DNA of 57,880 nt from positions 1 through 57,880 of the forward strand of contig NZ_JAODIX010000053.1 in the NCBI RefSeq assembly GCF_026586675.1, read 5' to 3'. The first letter of the stretch is position 1; every line of letters begins with the position of its first letter. A model generated the notes under the pieces. That model saw only the letters and a list, made by a program, of their open reading frames with translations. It was not told the origin of the DNA and did no database searches. The stretch comes from Halorubrum yunnanense. Its GTDB lineage: Archaea; Halobacteriota; Halobacteria; Halobacteriales; Haloferacaceae. The translations under genes and the position numbers were made by a program. Shown here one piece after another: positions 43,418-51,494 of the stretch.

Positions 43418-44365
43418 TCAGATCACCCGGTTCTCCAGTTCTTCAGCGCTGTCGAGACGGTCGAAGTTGCCGGCGAGGATATCGGCGACGCGGTCGTAGT
43501 AGTGCGGCGTGTGGCCGGCGTTGTGCGGGGTGATCGTGACGTTGCCGAGCCCCCACAGCGGGTGGTCCTCGGGGAGCGGCTCGGGGTCGGTCACGTCGAG
43601 CGCGGCCCCGCGGATCCGGCTGTTTCGGAGCGAGGAGACGAGCGCGTCGGTGTCAACGATCGGGCCGCGAGCGATGTTGACGAGGACGGCGTCGGCGCGC
43701 ATCGTTTTGAGCGCGTCTGCGTCGACGAGCCCCCGAGTCGTCTCGGTCAGCGGGCACGCGAGCACCACATACTCCGCGTCGGCGACCGCCTCGTGGAACT
43801 CGTCAAAGCCGTACACCGCGTCGGCCGGCCCGCCCTTCTCTGGCGAGTACCTGACACCGACCGTGTCCACGTCGAACGGCTCCAACCGGTCGAGGATCGC
43901 CTGTCCGATGGCGCCGAGCCCGACGACGGCGACCGTCGACCCGTACACCTCGGTCGTCTCGTAGGTGCGCCACTCGCGATCCGCCTTCTGTCGGTGCGCG
44001 CGCGGCCACTGGCGAGCGTGGGTGATCATCGAGCCGAGGACGTGCTCGGCGATGTTCGGCCCGTGGACGCCCGAGGCGTTCGTCACGGCGACGCCGCGGT
44101 CCGCGAGGGCGTCACGCGGGAGGTGGCCGGTCCCGGCGAACACGCAGGCGAACAGCTCAAGCTCCTCCGCGGCGGCCAGCAGCTCCTCGTCGATCTCGAG
44201 CCCGACCGCGACCCGGGCGGTCTCGATTAGCTCGCGCTCCTCCGCTGGCGTCCGCGCCAGCGCGATCTCTCGGTCCGGGAGTCGCTCGCGGAGCGACGCG
44301 ACGAGGTCCGACGCGTCCGAGCCGTGGATCGTCTGTCGCAACACGAGTACGTCTGGGTCGGCCAT
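43418..44365 (-). CDS. D-2-hydroxyacid dehydrogenase (NAD(P)-dependent)
   Basis: 315 aa. Rossmann motif VAVVGLGAIGQAILDRL (~143-160). Catalytic residues: Arg in NIARGPIVDTDAL (~235), Glu in DVTDPEPLPEDHPLWG (~264) and His in ITPHNAGHTP (~284). The phosphoglycerate-dehydrogenase-like fold lacks an ACT domain, so it is not SerA of the regulated type. It reduces a 2-ketoacid to a D-2-hydroxyacid or the reverse; the specific acid is unknown. It abuts repeat element copy A at its 3' end. Confidence 0.93.
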   Translation of the reverse strand: MADPDVLVLRQTIHGSDASDLVASLRERLPDREIALARTPAEERELIETARVAVGLEIDEELLAAAEELELFACVFAGTGHLPRDALADRGVAVTNASGVHGPNIAEHVLGSMITHARQWPRAHRQKADREWRTYETTEVYGSTVAVVGLGAIGQAILDRLEPFDVDTVGVRYSPEKGGPADAVYGFDEFHEAVADAEYVVLACPLTETTRGLVDADALKTMRADAVLVNIARGPIVDTDALVSSLRNSRIRGAALDVTDPEPLPEDHPLWGLGNVTITPHNAGHTPHYYDRVADILAGNFDRLDSAEELENRVI

Positions 44366-44477
44366 GGCGTCGCCACTCGGCGCGACCGATATAAATGGTG
44401 CCCGTGCGGCGAGGGGTGCCGGCTTCGGGGTGCCGCGCGCGGCGTCCGGCGCGGGACGCGGCCCAGACTCCCTCCCG

Positions 44478-45653
44478 CTAGTCCGAGGCGGCGTCGAACG
44501 CGGCCTGCAGGTCGGCCTTCATGTCGTCGACGTGTTCGAGGCCGACGGAGACCCGGATGAGCCCGTCGGTGAGCCCGGCGGCCAGCCGCTCCTCTCGCGG
44601 GATCGCGGCGTGCGTCATCGCGGCCGGCTGCTCGATGAGGCTCTCGACGCCCCCGAGCGACTCCGCGAGCGTGAACACCTCGGTCTCGCTCACGACGGCC
44701 GACGCCTGGTCGAGGCTCCCGTCGAACTCGAAGGAGAGCATCCCGCCGAACGCGTCCATCTGCTCGGCCGCGAGCTCGTGGTCGGGGTGGCTCTCTAACC
44801 CGGGGTAGTAGACGCGGCTCACGTCGTCGTGCGCTTCCAGCCACTCGGCGAGTTCCATCGCGTTCTCGCAGTGGCGGTCCATCCGCACCGGGAGCGTCTT
44901 GGTCCCGCGGAGCACGAGGAAGGCGTCGAACGGGCCGGGCGTCGCGCCGACCGAGTTCTGGTAGAAGCCGAGCCGCTCGTCGAGCTCGTCGTCGTCGACG
45001 ATCAGCGCGCCGCCGATGGTGTCGGAGTGGCCCCCGAGGTACTTCGTCAGCGACTGCGAGACGATGTCGGCCCCGTGTTCGAGCGGGCGCTGGAGGTACG
45101 GCGTCGCGAACGTGTTGTCGACCGCGCAGAGCGCGTCGCTCTCGTGGGCGATGTCCGCGAGCGCGCCGATGTCGTTGACGTTCATCAGGGGGTTCGTCGG
45201 CGTCTCCACCCACACCAGCTCCGTCTCCTCGCGCAACGCCGCCCGGACCGCGTCGTGGTCGGTCGTGTCGACGAAGGAGGTGTCGACGTCGTACTCGTCG
45301 TACACCTGCGTGAGGATGCGGTGGGTCCCGCCGTACACGTCGTCGCCGGCGACGACGTGGTCGCCCGCCGACAGCAGGTTCAGGACGGTGTTGATCGCGC
45401 CCATCCCCGACGAGAAGCAGCGCGCGTGGCTCCCCGACTCCAGCGACGCGAGGTTCGCCTCCAGGTCGGTCCGCGTCGGGTTCCCGGTCCGGCTGTACTC
45501 GTAGCCGCGATGGTCGCCCGGCGCGTCCTGTTTATACGTGGAGTTCGCGTGGATCGGCGTCATCAGCGCGCCGGTCTCGGGGTCCGGGTCCTGTCCCGCG
45601 TGGATCGCGCGGGTCTCGAAGCGGGGGTCGTCGCCGTCGGACTGGTCGCTCAT
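44478..45653 (-). CDS. Cystathionine gamma-synthase/lyase family PLP enzyme
   Basis: 391 aa. PLP lysine K204 in [14 protein letters not shown]. The phosphate-binding loop [11 protein letters not shown] (~81-91), Y43-type active-site tyrosines in [12 protein letters not shown], and [22 protein letters not shown] all match the Cys/Met metabolism PLP family. It catalyses gamma-replacement or elimination in the cysteine/homocysteine pathways; synthase versus lyase cannot be decided by eye. Separate unit between the dehydrogenase and tRNA-Glu. Confidence 0.93.
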   Translation of the reverse strand: MSDQSDGDDPRFETRAIHAGQDPDPETGALMTPIHANSTYKQDAPGDHRGYEYSRTGNPTRTDLEANLASLESGSHARCFSSGMGAINTVLNLLSAGDHVVAGDDVYGGTHRILTQVYDEYDVDTSFVDTTDHDAVRAALREETELVWVETPTNPLMNVNDIGALADIAHESDALCAVDNTFATPYLQRPLEHGADIVSQSLTKYLGGHSDTIGGALIVDDDELDERLGFYQNSVGATPGPFDAFLVLRGTKTLPVRMDRHCENAMELAEWLEAHDDVSRVYYPGLESHPDHELAAEQMDAFGGMLSFEFDGSLDQASAVVSETEVFTLAESLGGVESLIEQPAAMTHAAIPREERLAAGLTDGLIRVSVGLEHVDDMKADLQAAFDAASD

Positions 45654-45746
45654 ACCCGAGTGTCGTCGCCGAGCGTCGTGATTCTTCCCCTTCGGAAGGG
45701 AATCGGAGAGCGGGTGCCGCCGCTGGCGGCGCGGGTCCGTGAGAAG

Positions 45747-45857
45747 TGCTCGGTCAGGGATTTGAACCCTGGTCGTCGGCTGACTTCCGAACCGGCGCGC
45801 CGTCGCGCCGCGTCCGTCGAAAGGCCAACATGATTGGCCGGACTACACCAACCGAGC
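45747..45857 (-). tRNA. tRNA-Glu (UUC) with a 36-nt archaeal intron
   Basis: Minus strand: exon 1 45857-45818, intron 45817-45782, exon 2 45781-45747. Acceptor GCTCGGT/ACCGAGC with discriminator A. The anticodon arm after splicing is TTGGC-CTTTCGA-GCCGA (anticodon TTC). T arm CAGGG/CCCTG. The intron sits after position 37. The precursor folds into a bulge-helix-bulge: helix CTTTC/GGAAG, 3-nt bulges GAC and TCA, inner helix GGAC/GTTC, then a 7-bp stem CGGCGCG/CGCGCCG. A GAGTTAAATC box lies ~27 nt upstream. Confidence 0.92.
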
Positions 45858-46345
45858 GCATTTGACGTTACTGCCGCATCCGATTTAACTCTTCTCAACT
45901 TCCACCACCGTGGGACGGCGGGGCAGGGCCCCGTCACCGCGCTCGCCGGCGTCGCCCCCGACACCGGGCCGGCCGCTCGGTCGGATCGCTCCGCGTGGTT
46001 GAAATGTTGACGGGCGGGTTGATGCGGCGCGGCGCCGTCCGTACTCGCATGCCCAGAGCGACACGCGACGGGGCCGGGATCGGCTACGCCGTCGACGGGA
46101 CGAGCGAGGGCCCGACGGCCCCCCGCCGGAGAAGACGAGCAGCGTCGGCGTGCCCGCGCTCGCGGTCGACCGCAAAAATATATAGGCATATATAAATTCG
46201 GTAGAATGCACGGTATCTCTTTTCTGTGAGGGGGTCAAATTCCGCAATAGACGCGGAAGAGCGTCTCAGAACCGCATTTCTACCGCATAGCCGCGGAGTA
46301 TATATTTTGGACAGATTTAAGAGACATTGTGTGTGAACGTAGTGC
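45858..46345. promoter_or_regulatory. 488-bp gap with AT-rich promoters and operator-like repeats
   Basis: It contains the tRNA-Glu promoter (~45884-45893) and then ~280 bp of GC-rich DNA without a convincing frame on either strand. A bidirectional TATA cluster follows (AAATATATAGGCATATATAAATT, ~46174-46198). Next come the inverted repeat TTCCGC-AATAGAC-GCGGAA (46240-46258), the direct repeat ACCGCAT-TTCT-ACCGCAT (~46270-46287), TATATATTTT (~46298) and GATTTAAGAG (~46313) before phoU-like. The GC-rich part, read on the minus strand from the TATATATTTTT box, could be an RNA gene; no family recognised. Confidence 0.5.
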
Positions 46346-47344
46346 ATGGAAACGAGGAAGGTGCAGGTCACCGGCGGTTCGACGTACACGGTCTCGATCC
46401 CGAAGACGTGGGCGACGGACAACGACGTGGAGGCCGGCACCGAGATCGAGTTCTTCCCGGACGGGGACTCGCTGTTCCTCACGCCCCGGTCGGAGAAGGA
46501 GCGCACCCGCGGGACCCTGGACGTGACCGACCTCACCGGACGGGCGCTCACCCGCGCGGTGACGACGATGTACGTCAGCGGGTTCGACGTCATCGAGCTG
46601 GAGGGGGCCGACATCACCACGGAGCAGCGCTCCATGGTCCGTGAGGCGGTCCAGAGCCTCGTGGGGCTGGAGGTGTTAGAGGAGACGCGCGACCGGGTCG
46701 TCGTCCAGGACCTGCTCGACTCCTCGGAGCTGTCGATCCACAACGCCGTCACCCGGATGCGGCTCATCTCGCTGTCGATGCTGGAGGACGCGATCACGGC
46801 GCTCTCCGAGCTCGACCATGACCTCGCCCGCGACGTGATCGGTCGCGACGACGACCTCGACCGGCTGTGGCTCGTCGTCTCCCGGATCTTCCGGGCGACG
46901 CTCCGCACGCCGAAGGCGGCCGAGGAGCTCGGGCTCCCGCGCGAGGAGTGCTTCGACTACCACTCCAGCGCCCGGCAGTTAGAACGGATCGGCGACCACG
47001 CGACCAAGATCGGCCACCTCACGCTCAACATCGACGAGCCGATGCCCGACGAGGTCGTCGAGGCCGTCAACGACCTGCACGCCGACGCGGTCGAGGTGAT
47101 CGACACCGCGATGGACGCGCTGTTCGCCGACGACAGCGACGAGGCGACGCGGCTGGCGAACGAGGCCCGAACCGGCGTCAGGGCGATCGACGAGCGGGTC
47201 CGCGCGATCGACGAGCTCCTCCGCGACCTGGACCCGGCCCGCGCGCAGCTGCTCGGGCTCGTCGTCGACTCAGTGCTGCGGTCGGCCGACTACGGCGGCA
47301 ACATCGCCGAGACGGCCCTCCAGAAGGCCGCGCCGGCGCCGTGA
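46346..47344 (+). CDS. AbrB-PhoU phosphate-uptake regulator-like protein
   Basis: 332 aa. An N-terminal SpoVT/AbrB domain (~1-50: RKVQVTGGSTYTVSIPKTWATDNDVEAGTEIEFFPDG) is fused to a PhoU-like helical bundle (~110-325) with LSMLEDAITALSE and the metal-binding type HSSARQLERIGDHATKIG (~211-228). Such fusions replace stand-alone PhoU in haloarchaea and combine DNA binding with phosphate-transport control. No pst genes are adjacent. The strong operator-like repeats upstream fit autoregulation. Confidence 0.9.
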   Translation: METRKVQVTGGSTYTVSIPKTWATDNDVEAGTEIEFFPDGDSLFLTPRSEKERTRGTLDVTDLTGRALTRAVTTMYVSGFDVIELEGADITTEQRSMVREAVQSLVGLEVLEETRDRVVVQDLLDSSELSIHNAVTRMRLISLSMLEDAITALSELDHDLARDVIGRDDDLDRLWLVVSRIFRATLRTPKAAEELGLPREECFDYHSSARQLERIGDHATKIGHLTLNIDEPMPDEVVEAVNDLHADAVEVIDTAMDALFADDSDEATRLANEARTGVRAIDERVRAIDELLRDLDPARAQLLGLVVDSVLRSADYGGNIAETALQKAAPAP

Positions 47345-47363
47345 TCGCCGGGGCAGAGACGGC

Positions 47364-47430
47364 GGCCGGACCGCTGGGCCCGAGACGACGGCCGGACCGC
47401 TGGGCCCGAGACGACGGCCGGACCGCCGGG
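47364..47430. repeat. 26-bp tandem repeat, 2.6 copies
   Basis: Units begin GGCCGGACCGCTGGGCCCGA at 47364, 47390 and 47416; the first two are identical and the third is partial with one change. It occupies most of the gap between the PhoU-like gene and the next gene. Recent slippage duplication. Confidence 0.85.
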
Positions 47431-47469
47431 TGAACGGGTTTTTTGAGCGTCGCCGTCCGAGTTTCAGAC

Positions 47470-47853
47470 ATGCCTGAGATAGAACTCGGCGTGCCGCGAG
47501 GCGTGGTCGAGTCGCTGCCGGAGGAGGGCGAGACCGCCGAGCAGGACATGCGGCGCGCCATCACCGGTATCCAGTCGCGGATCAACGAGGAGATCGAGGG
47601 GGCCGAGCCCGCCGAGGCGGCCGAGGTCGTCGCGGACGCGGTCGAGCGCATGGAGGCGCAGGCGAGCACCTACCACGAGTTCGTCCCCGAGCTGCGCGCG
47701 TGGGGCCAGTCGCCGATCTACGCGATCGCGTGGCGGAACCTCTACGTCGAGCTGATCGGGCAGCTGTACGAGCACGAGTGGCTCGGCGACGATCTCGACC
47801 GAGAGCGGAACTTCCGCCTCGTCGAGGACGGGATCCGCCTCTCGGACCTGTAG
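47470..47853 (+). CDS. Conserved haloarchaeal helical protein, unknown function
   Basis: 127 aa from the ATG at 47470, after a GGGTTTTTTGAG box. All-helical and acidic: QDMRRAITGIQSRINEEIEGA, AEVVADAVERMEAQASTYHEFVPELRAW and SPIYAIAWRNLYVELIGQLYEHEWL. The Trp/Tyr-rich last third is distinctive. No family name recalled with confidence. Located between the PhoU-like gene and the ubiquitin-like operon. Confidence 0.8.
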   Translation: MPEIELGVPRGVVESLPEEGETAEQDMRRAITGIQSRINEEIEGAEPAEAAEVVADAVERMEAQASTYHEFVPELRAWGQSPIYAIAWRNLYVELIGQLYEHEWLGDDLDRERNFRLVEDGIRLSDL

Positions 47854-47971
47854 GCGGCTTTCGGCTCTCGGCTCGCCGTTCGCACTGTTCGGTGTGGCCG
47901 ACCCGTGGTCCCGACTCGCAGGGATCCCCGCGGCCGCCCGTTTTTAAGCCACAGGAGCCCGATGGACGCGT

Positions 47972-48253
47972 ATGGAACTGGAACTGCGGTTCTTCGCGAC
48001 GTTTCGCGAGGCCGCCGGCGGGAAGGTCGTCGACGCGGAGTTCGCCGACGGCTCGAGCGTCGGCGACGTGTTGCGGGAGCTACAAGCGGAGTACGAGGAG
48101 ATGGACGGTCGCCTGATCGTCGACGGCGGGCTCGCCCCCCAGATCAACGTGCTGAAGAACGGCCGCGAGGTGCTCCACCTCGACGGACTGGAGACGGCGC
48201 TGGAGAACGGCGACCGCCTCTCGGTGTTCCCGCCGGTCGCGGGCGGCGCATGA
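47972..48253 (+). CDS. MoaD/ThiS-like ubiquitin-fold protein (SAMP type) ending GGA
   Basis: 93 aa beta-grasp protein: ELRFFATFREAAGGKVVDAEFADGSSVGDVL..., INVLKNGREV, ENGDRLSVFPPVAGGA. Archaeal SAMP/MoaD proteins are activated by UbaA at a C-terminal Gly-Gly and donate sulfur (molybdopterin, thiolated tRNA) or modify proteins. Here an Ala follows the Gly-Gly, so the tail is not directly usable without trimming or a different stop. The stop overlaps the next start (ATGA). A TTTTTAAGCC box lies ~25 nt before the ATG. Confidence 0.9.
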   Translation: MELELRFFATFREAAGGKVVDAEFADGSSVGDVLRELQAEYEEMDGRLIVDGGLAPQINVLKNGREVLHLDGLETALENGDRLSVFPPVAGGA

Positions 48254-48573
48254 CCGCCGATGCCGACTCCGAGGCCCTCCCCCCGACCGAGGAGGGCTGG
48301 GAGCGCGAGACGGTCGCGTACCGCGGGATCTCGCGGCGGCTCGCGGCCCACTACCTCGTCAACCTCGGCGGAGAGCTGGTCGGGACCGACGACCCGGCGG
48401 AGGCGACCCGTGTGGACGGCGACGGGTGGCGCGTCGCTCTCAGCGCCGAGACGGTGACGGCCGCGGCCGCGATCACGCTCACCGAGGTGACCGCGGCGTT
48501 CGCGGGCGACCCCGAGGCGCTCGCGGAGCTCCTCCCGAAGTACCGGCAGAAGGCCATGCGCGCGGGCGGCTGA
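48250..48573 (+). CDS. Conserved haloarchaeal protein coupled to the SAMP/MoaD-like gene
   Basis: 107 aa. The start overlaps the ubiquitin-like gene by 4 nt and its stop overlaps the next start by 1 nt. Sequence: GWERETVAYRGISRRLAAHYLVNLGGELV..DGWRVALSAETVTAAAAITLTEVTAAFAGDPEALAELLPKYRQKAMRAGG. No recognised motif; it ends in Gly-Gly itself, which is notable beside a ubiquitin-like gene. Possibly a molybdopterin or sulfur-transfer accessory (context inference only). Confidence 0.8.
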   Translation: MTADADSEALPPTEEGWERETVAYRGISRRLAAHYLVNLGGELVGTDDPAEATRVDGDGWRVALSAETVTAAAAITLTEVTAAFAGDPEALAELLPKYRQKAMRAGG

Positions 48574-48998
48574 TGGGCGGTGACGAGGAGTCGCCGGGGG
48601 CGGACGAGACCTCGTCGACCGGCGGCTACCCCATCGACGGGACCGCGCTGGTGAAGACGGCGGCGCTCGCGTCCGTCCCCGCCGAGCGGCTCCCCGCCCT
48701 CCTCGCCCGGGTGCAGGCGGATCTCGGTCCGCGGGTCGACGACTACCGGCGGCGGTACGAGCGCATCGCGACCGAGCCGGACCGCGAGACGTTCCTCGTC
48801 GAGCCCGACCACTGGGAGGGGGTCGGGGATCGGCTGGGGCTCTCGGACCGGGAGCGCGCCGCCGTCGCCCGCGCCCACGAGACCGCTGTCGAGCGCTCGG
48901 GGTCGGGCCAGACGTCGCGCGAGGAGTTCGAGACCGCGCTGGAGATCCGGTCGGGGGTCGTGATCGGGACCGATGGCGGTGAGCGCGACGGGAAGTGA
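48573..48998 (+). CDS. Conserved haloarchaeal protein, unknown function
   Basis: 141 aa, soluble and helical. The body reads ALVKTAALASVPAERLPALLARVQADLGPRVDDYRRRYERIATEPDRETFLVEPDHWEGVGDRLGLSDRERAAVARAHETAVERSG. Third gene of the ubiquitin-like operon, overlapping the previous stop by 1 nt. No domain recognised. The tight coupling suggests a shared pathway. Confidence 0.75.
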   Translation: MGGDEESPGADETSSTGGYPIDGTALVKTAALASVPAERLPALLARVQADLGPRVDDYRRRYERIATEPDRETFLVEPDHWEGVGDRLGLSDRERAAVARAHETAVERSGSGQTSREEFETALEIRSGVVIGTDGGERDGK

Positions 48999-49053
48999 GC
49001 CCGCACCACCCGCGACCGACGCCTTTTCTACGCCCCCGCGTGGACGTGCGGCC

Positions 49054-49773
49054 ATGCGACTCGCACGCCTGCTCACGCCGGACGGACCGGTCTCCGGACG
49101 CTACGAGGACGGGACTGTCGTCGCCGCCGACGGCCGCTACGAGGTCGGCCGCGACGGGCGGCTCCTCCCCCCCTGCGATCCGAGCGCGCTCTACTGCGTC
49201 GGGCGGAACTACGCTGAGACGCTCCACCAGATGGAGTACGAGCGCCCCGAGGAGCCCGATTTCTTCATCAAGCCGCCGGCGAGCCTGCTCGCGCACGGCG
49301 AGCCCATCGCGTACCCCGACTGGACCGACGAGCTGACGTACGCCGGCGAGCTGGTCGCCGTCATCGACGAGCGCTGTCCGGACATCGACCCCGCGGACGT
49401 GCCCGACGTGGTCCGCGGCTACACGATCCTGAACGACGTCGACGCGCTCGACCAGCAGGGCCGGACCGCGCGGAAGGCGTTCGACGGCTCCGCGCCGCTC
49501 GGCCCGTGGATCGAGACCGACGTCGACCCGACGAATCTCGACATCTCGACGACCGTGGGGGGCGAGGAGCGCCAGGACGCCAACACCGAACTGATGCTGT
49601 TCGGGCCCCGCGAGATCGTCTCGTACCTCTCGGAGCGGTTCACGTTCGAGCCCGGCGACTGCATCGCGTTCGGCAGCCCGGCGAACCCGGGACTCGTCGA
49701 GCCGGGTGAAGAGGTCGAGATCACCTACGAGGGCGTCGGGACGCTCTCGAATCAGGTGGTCGACGAGACGTAA
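49054..49773 (+). CDS. Fumarylacetoacetate hydrolase family protein
   Basis: 239 aa from the ATG at 49054. FAH signature: ALYCVGRNYAETLHQMEYERPEEPDFFIKPPASL (~50-83), the metal-site Glu in DELTYAGELVAVIDERC, VRGYTILNDVDALDQQGRTARKAFDGSAPLGPWI and FEPGDCIAFGSPANPGLVEPGEEVEI. Likely a 2-keto-acid hydrolase, decarboxylase or isomerase such as acylpyruvate hydrolase; substrate not assignable. Own promoter (CCTTTTCTACG). Repeat element copy B starts just after its stop. Confidence 0.9.
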   Translation: MRLARLLTPDGPVSGRYEDGTVVAADGRYEVGRDGRLLPPCDPSALYCVGRNYAETLHQMEYERPEEPDFFIKPPASLLAHGEPIAYPDWTDELTYAGELVAVIDERCPDIDPADVPDVVRGYTILNDVDALDQQGRTARKAFDGSAPLGPWIETDVDPTNLDISTTVGGEERQDANTELMLFGPREIVSYLSERFTFEPGDCIAFGSPANPGLVEPGEEVEITYEGVGTLSNQVVDET

Positions 49774-49779
49774 CTGACG

Positions 49780-50212
49780 GCATATTTTAAATAATCGTGC
49801 GGTGGCGCGTGCCTGCGAGGCCGCTTCGCGGCCGAGCAGCACGCGCGAGGGAGTCGCTGGCTCCCGAAGCGAAGCGGAGGGTGCCAGCGACGAGGCTGGG
49901 GAGGTGTGAGGTGCGGTTGCGGTGCGGTAGGGGCGGGACTCAAAGGGGCAGTCGCGAGGGCGGCGCAGGCGATGTAAGCACCGCAGGGAGCGAACGAAGT
50001 GAGCGACCGAGGAGCGCAGCGAGCGTGCGCCGCCCTCGCGGCTGGGGCTTTGGAGGTGGTTTCCGAGGATCCGCAGTCAACTACTTATAAGCGAGCGGCT
50101 GGGGCTTTGGAGGTGGTTTCCGAGGATCCGCAGTCAACTACTTATAAGCGAGCGGCTGGGGCTTTGGAGATGTTCGCCATCGATCCGCAGTCAACCATTT
50201 ATAACCTGTATC
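49780..50212 (+). repeat. Intergenic repeat element, copy B (inverted relative to copy A)
   Basis: It opens with CATATTTTAAATAA and GTGCGGTGGCGCG as in copy A. GC-rich hairpin arms, GAGGCTGGGGAGG, the 37-nt identical block (49930-49966), AAGCACCGCA and GAGCGCAGCGAG follow. It ends in a 57-bp tandem array starting at 50041, 50098 and 50155: two identical units and a diverged third, each ending in ACTTATAAG or ATTTATAAC. A 73-aa frame with 19-aa repeats across it is a by-product of 57 being divisible by three; copy A does not keep that frame. Confidence 0.85.
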
Positions 50213-50216
50213 TCGA

Positions 50217-51437
50217 TTAGTCCGGATTCCGTAGCGGCTGTCGCTCGCCGTACGTCAGCGTCCGCCAGAGCCACTCGACGGGGCCGAACCGGTAGTACTC
50301 GAGCCAGAGCACGGACAGCGCCACCTGCACGACCCAGATCGCGAGGACGATCCCGTACTGTTCGACGCGGGTCACGGAGCCGAACAGACCGAGCCCGTGG
50401 CCGTAGAAGATCGAGGTCGCGAGGACGGTCTGCAGCAGGTAGTTCGTGAAAGCGGTCCGGCCGACCGCGGCGAAGGTCCTCGTCATCGGGCCGTCCGGGC
50501 GCCGCTTCGCGTACAGCGTCACGGCCCCGAGGTAGCCGCCGGCGACGAGGAGGCTCCCCACGTAGTTGAACTGTCGCCAGTACAGCGCCGCGCCCGCGCT
50601 CCAGTCGTTGGCCTCGATGTAGACCACGCCCGCGACGACGATCGCGACGCCGACGACCCCACCGGCGACGAGCCGCTTATAAAGACGCGCCGAGCGCTCG
50701 CCGGTCAACACCCCCCAGCGGTACAACGCCATTCCGAGCAGCATCACGCCGCCGATCCGCCAGAAGCTGAAGCCGATGAAGCCGCTCGTCTGCCGCTGGA
50801 ACGAGGCGGAGACGCGGTGGTCCATCTGCTCGAGCCAGCCGCTCCGGTAGGTCGCCACCTCCTGGCGCAGGGCGGCCTCGCTCGGCGCCCACTGCGCCGC
50901 GATGGCGTCGCCGCCGATGCTGACCGCGGCGAACAGCTCCGACGCGGGGACGAACAGCAGGAAGAGCCCGGCGAGCGCCGCGAGCTGTTTCGCCTCGAGG
51001 TCGCGGAGCGTGATCAGGAACAGCGCCGTGACCCCGTAGGCGACGAGGATGTCGCCGTACCACAGGAGGTACGCGTGGAGCAGGCCGATCGCGATGAGGA
51101 CCGCGGTGCGCCGGTAGTGGAGCCGGACCGCGTTCTGGCCCTTCTCCGCTTTGCTCTCGACGAACAGCAGGATCCCGGCGCCGAACAGCGCCGAGAACAG
51201 CGTGATGAGCTTCGACTGCGCGAACACGTGGCCGGCGAACCAGGTCCAGTAGTTCGCGCCGGTGAACTCGCCGTAGGCGACGCCGTCGGCGTAGACGGTG
51301 GGGTTCAACAGCGCGTCCTCTGGCATCGCGAACACCCAGACGTTGATGAGCAGGATTCCGAGGAGGGCGAACCCTCTGAGCGCGTCGAGGCTGACGATGC
51401 GTTCGGAGGGGGGCGTCGGGCCGGAATCGCGTGTCAC
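50217..51437 (-). CDS. DUF418 family membrane protein
   Basis: 406 aa with 8-10 hydrophobic segments. It starts RIVSLDALRGFALLGILLINVWVF, the characteristic N-terminal LDxLRGFALLGILxxN signature. The C-terminal DUF418 part has VGRTAFTNYLLQTVLATSIFYGHGLGLFG and VEWLWRTLTYGERQPLR. Function of the family is not established; it resembles acyltransferase-3-type membrane proteins in layout. Convergent with repeat copy B. Confidence 0.92.
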   Translation of the reverse strand: MTRDSGPTPPSERIVSLDALRGFALLGILLINVWVFAMPEDALLNPTVYADGVAYGEFTGANYWTWFAGHVFAQSKLITLFSALFGAGILLFVESKAEKGQNAVRLHYRRTAVLIAIGLLHAYLLWYGDILVAYGVTALFLITLRDLEAKQLAALAGLFLLFVPASELFAAVSIGGDAIAAQWAPSEAALRQEVATYRSGWLEQMDHRVSASFQRQTSGFIGFSFWRIGGVMLLGMALYRWGVLTGERSARLYKRLVAGGVVGVAIVVAGVVYIEANDWSAGAALYWRQFNYVGSLLVAGGYLGAVTLYAKRRPDGPMTRTFAAVGRTAFTNYLLQTVLATSIFYGHGLGLFGSVTRVEQYGIVLAIWVVQVALSVLWLEYYRFGPVEWLWRTLTYGERQPLRNPD

Positions 51438-51494
51438 GGGTTGGCTCCGACGAGGGACCGGAGGACCGAATAGGTTCTGATGAGTTCGCGCGCG

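Noticed and set aside
50041-50212. CRISPR-like array
   Set aside because: The 57-bp units are contiguous with no unique spacers and no cas genes are present.
49999-50220. A 73-aa frame with perfect 19-residue repeats
   Set aside because: It is the 57-bp array read in one frame. The related array in copy A contains a 54-bp spacing and stops, so the repeat is not under protein-coding constraint.
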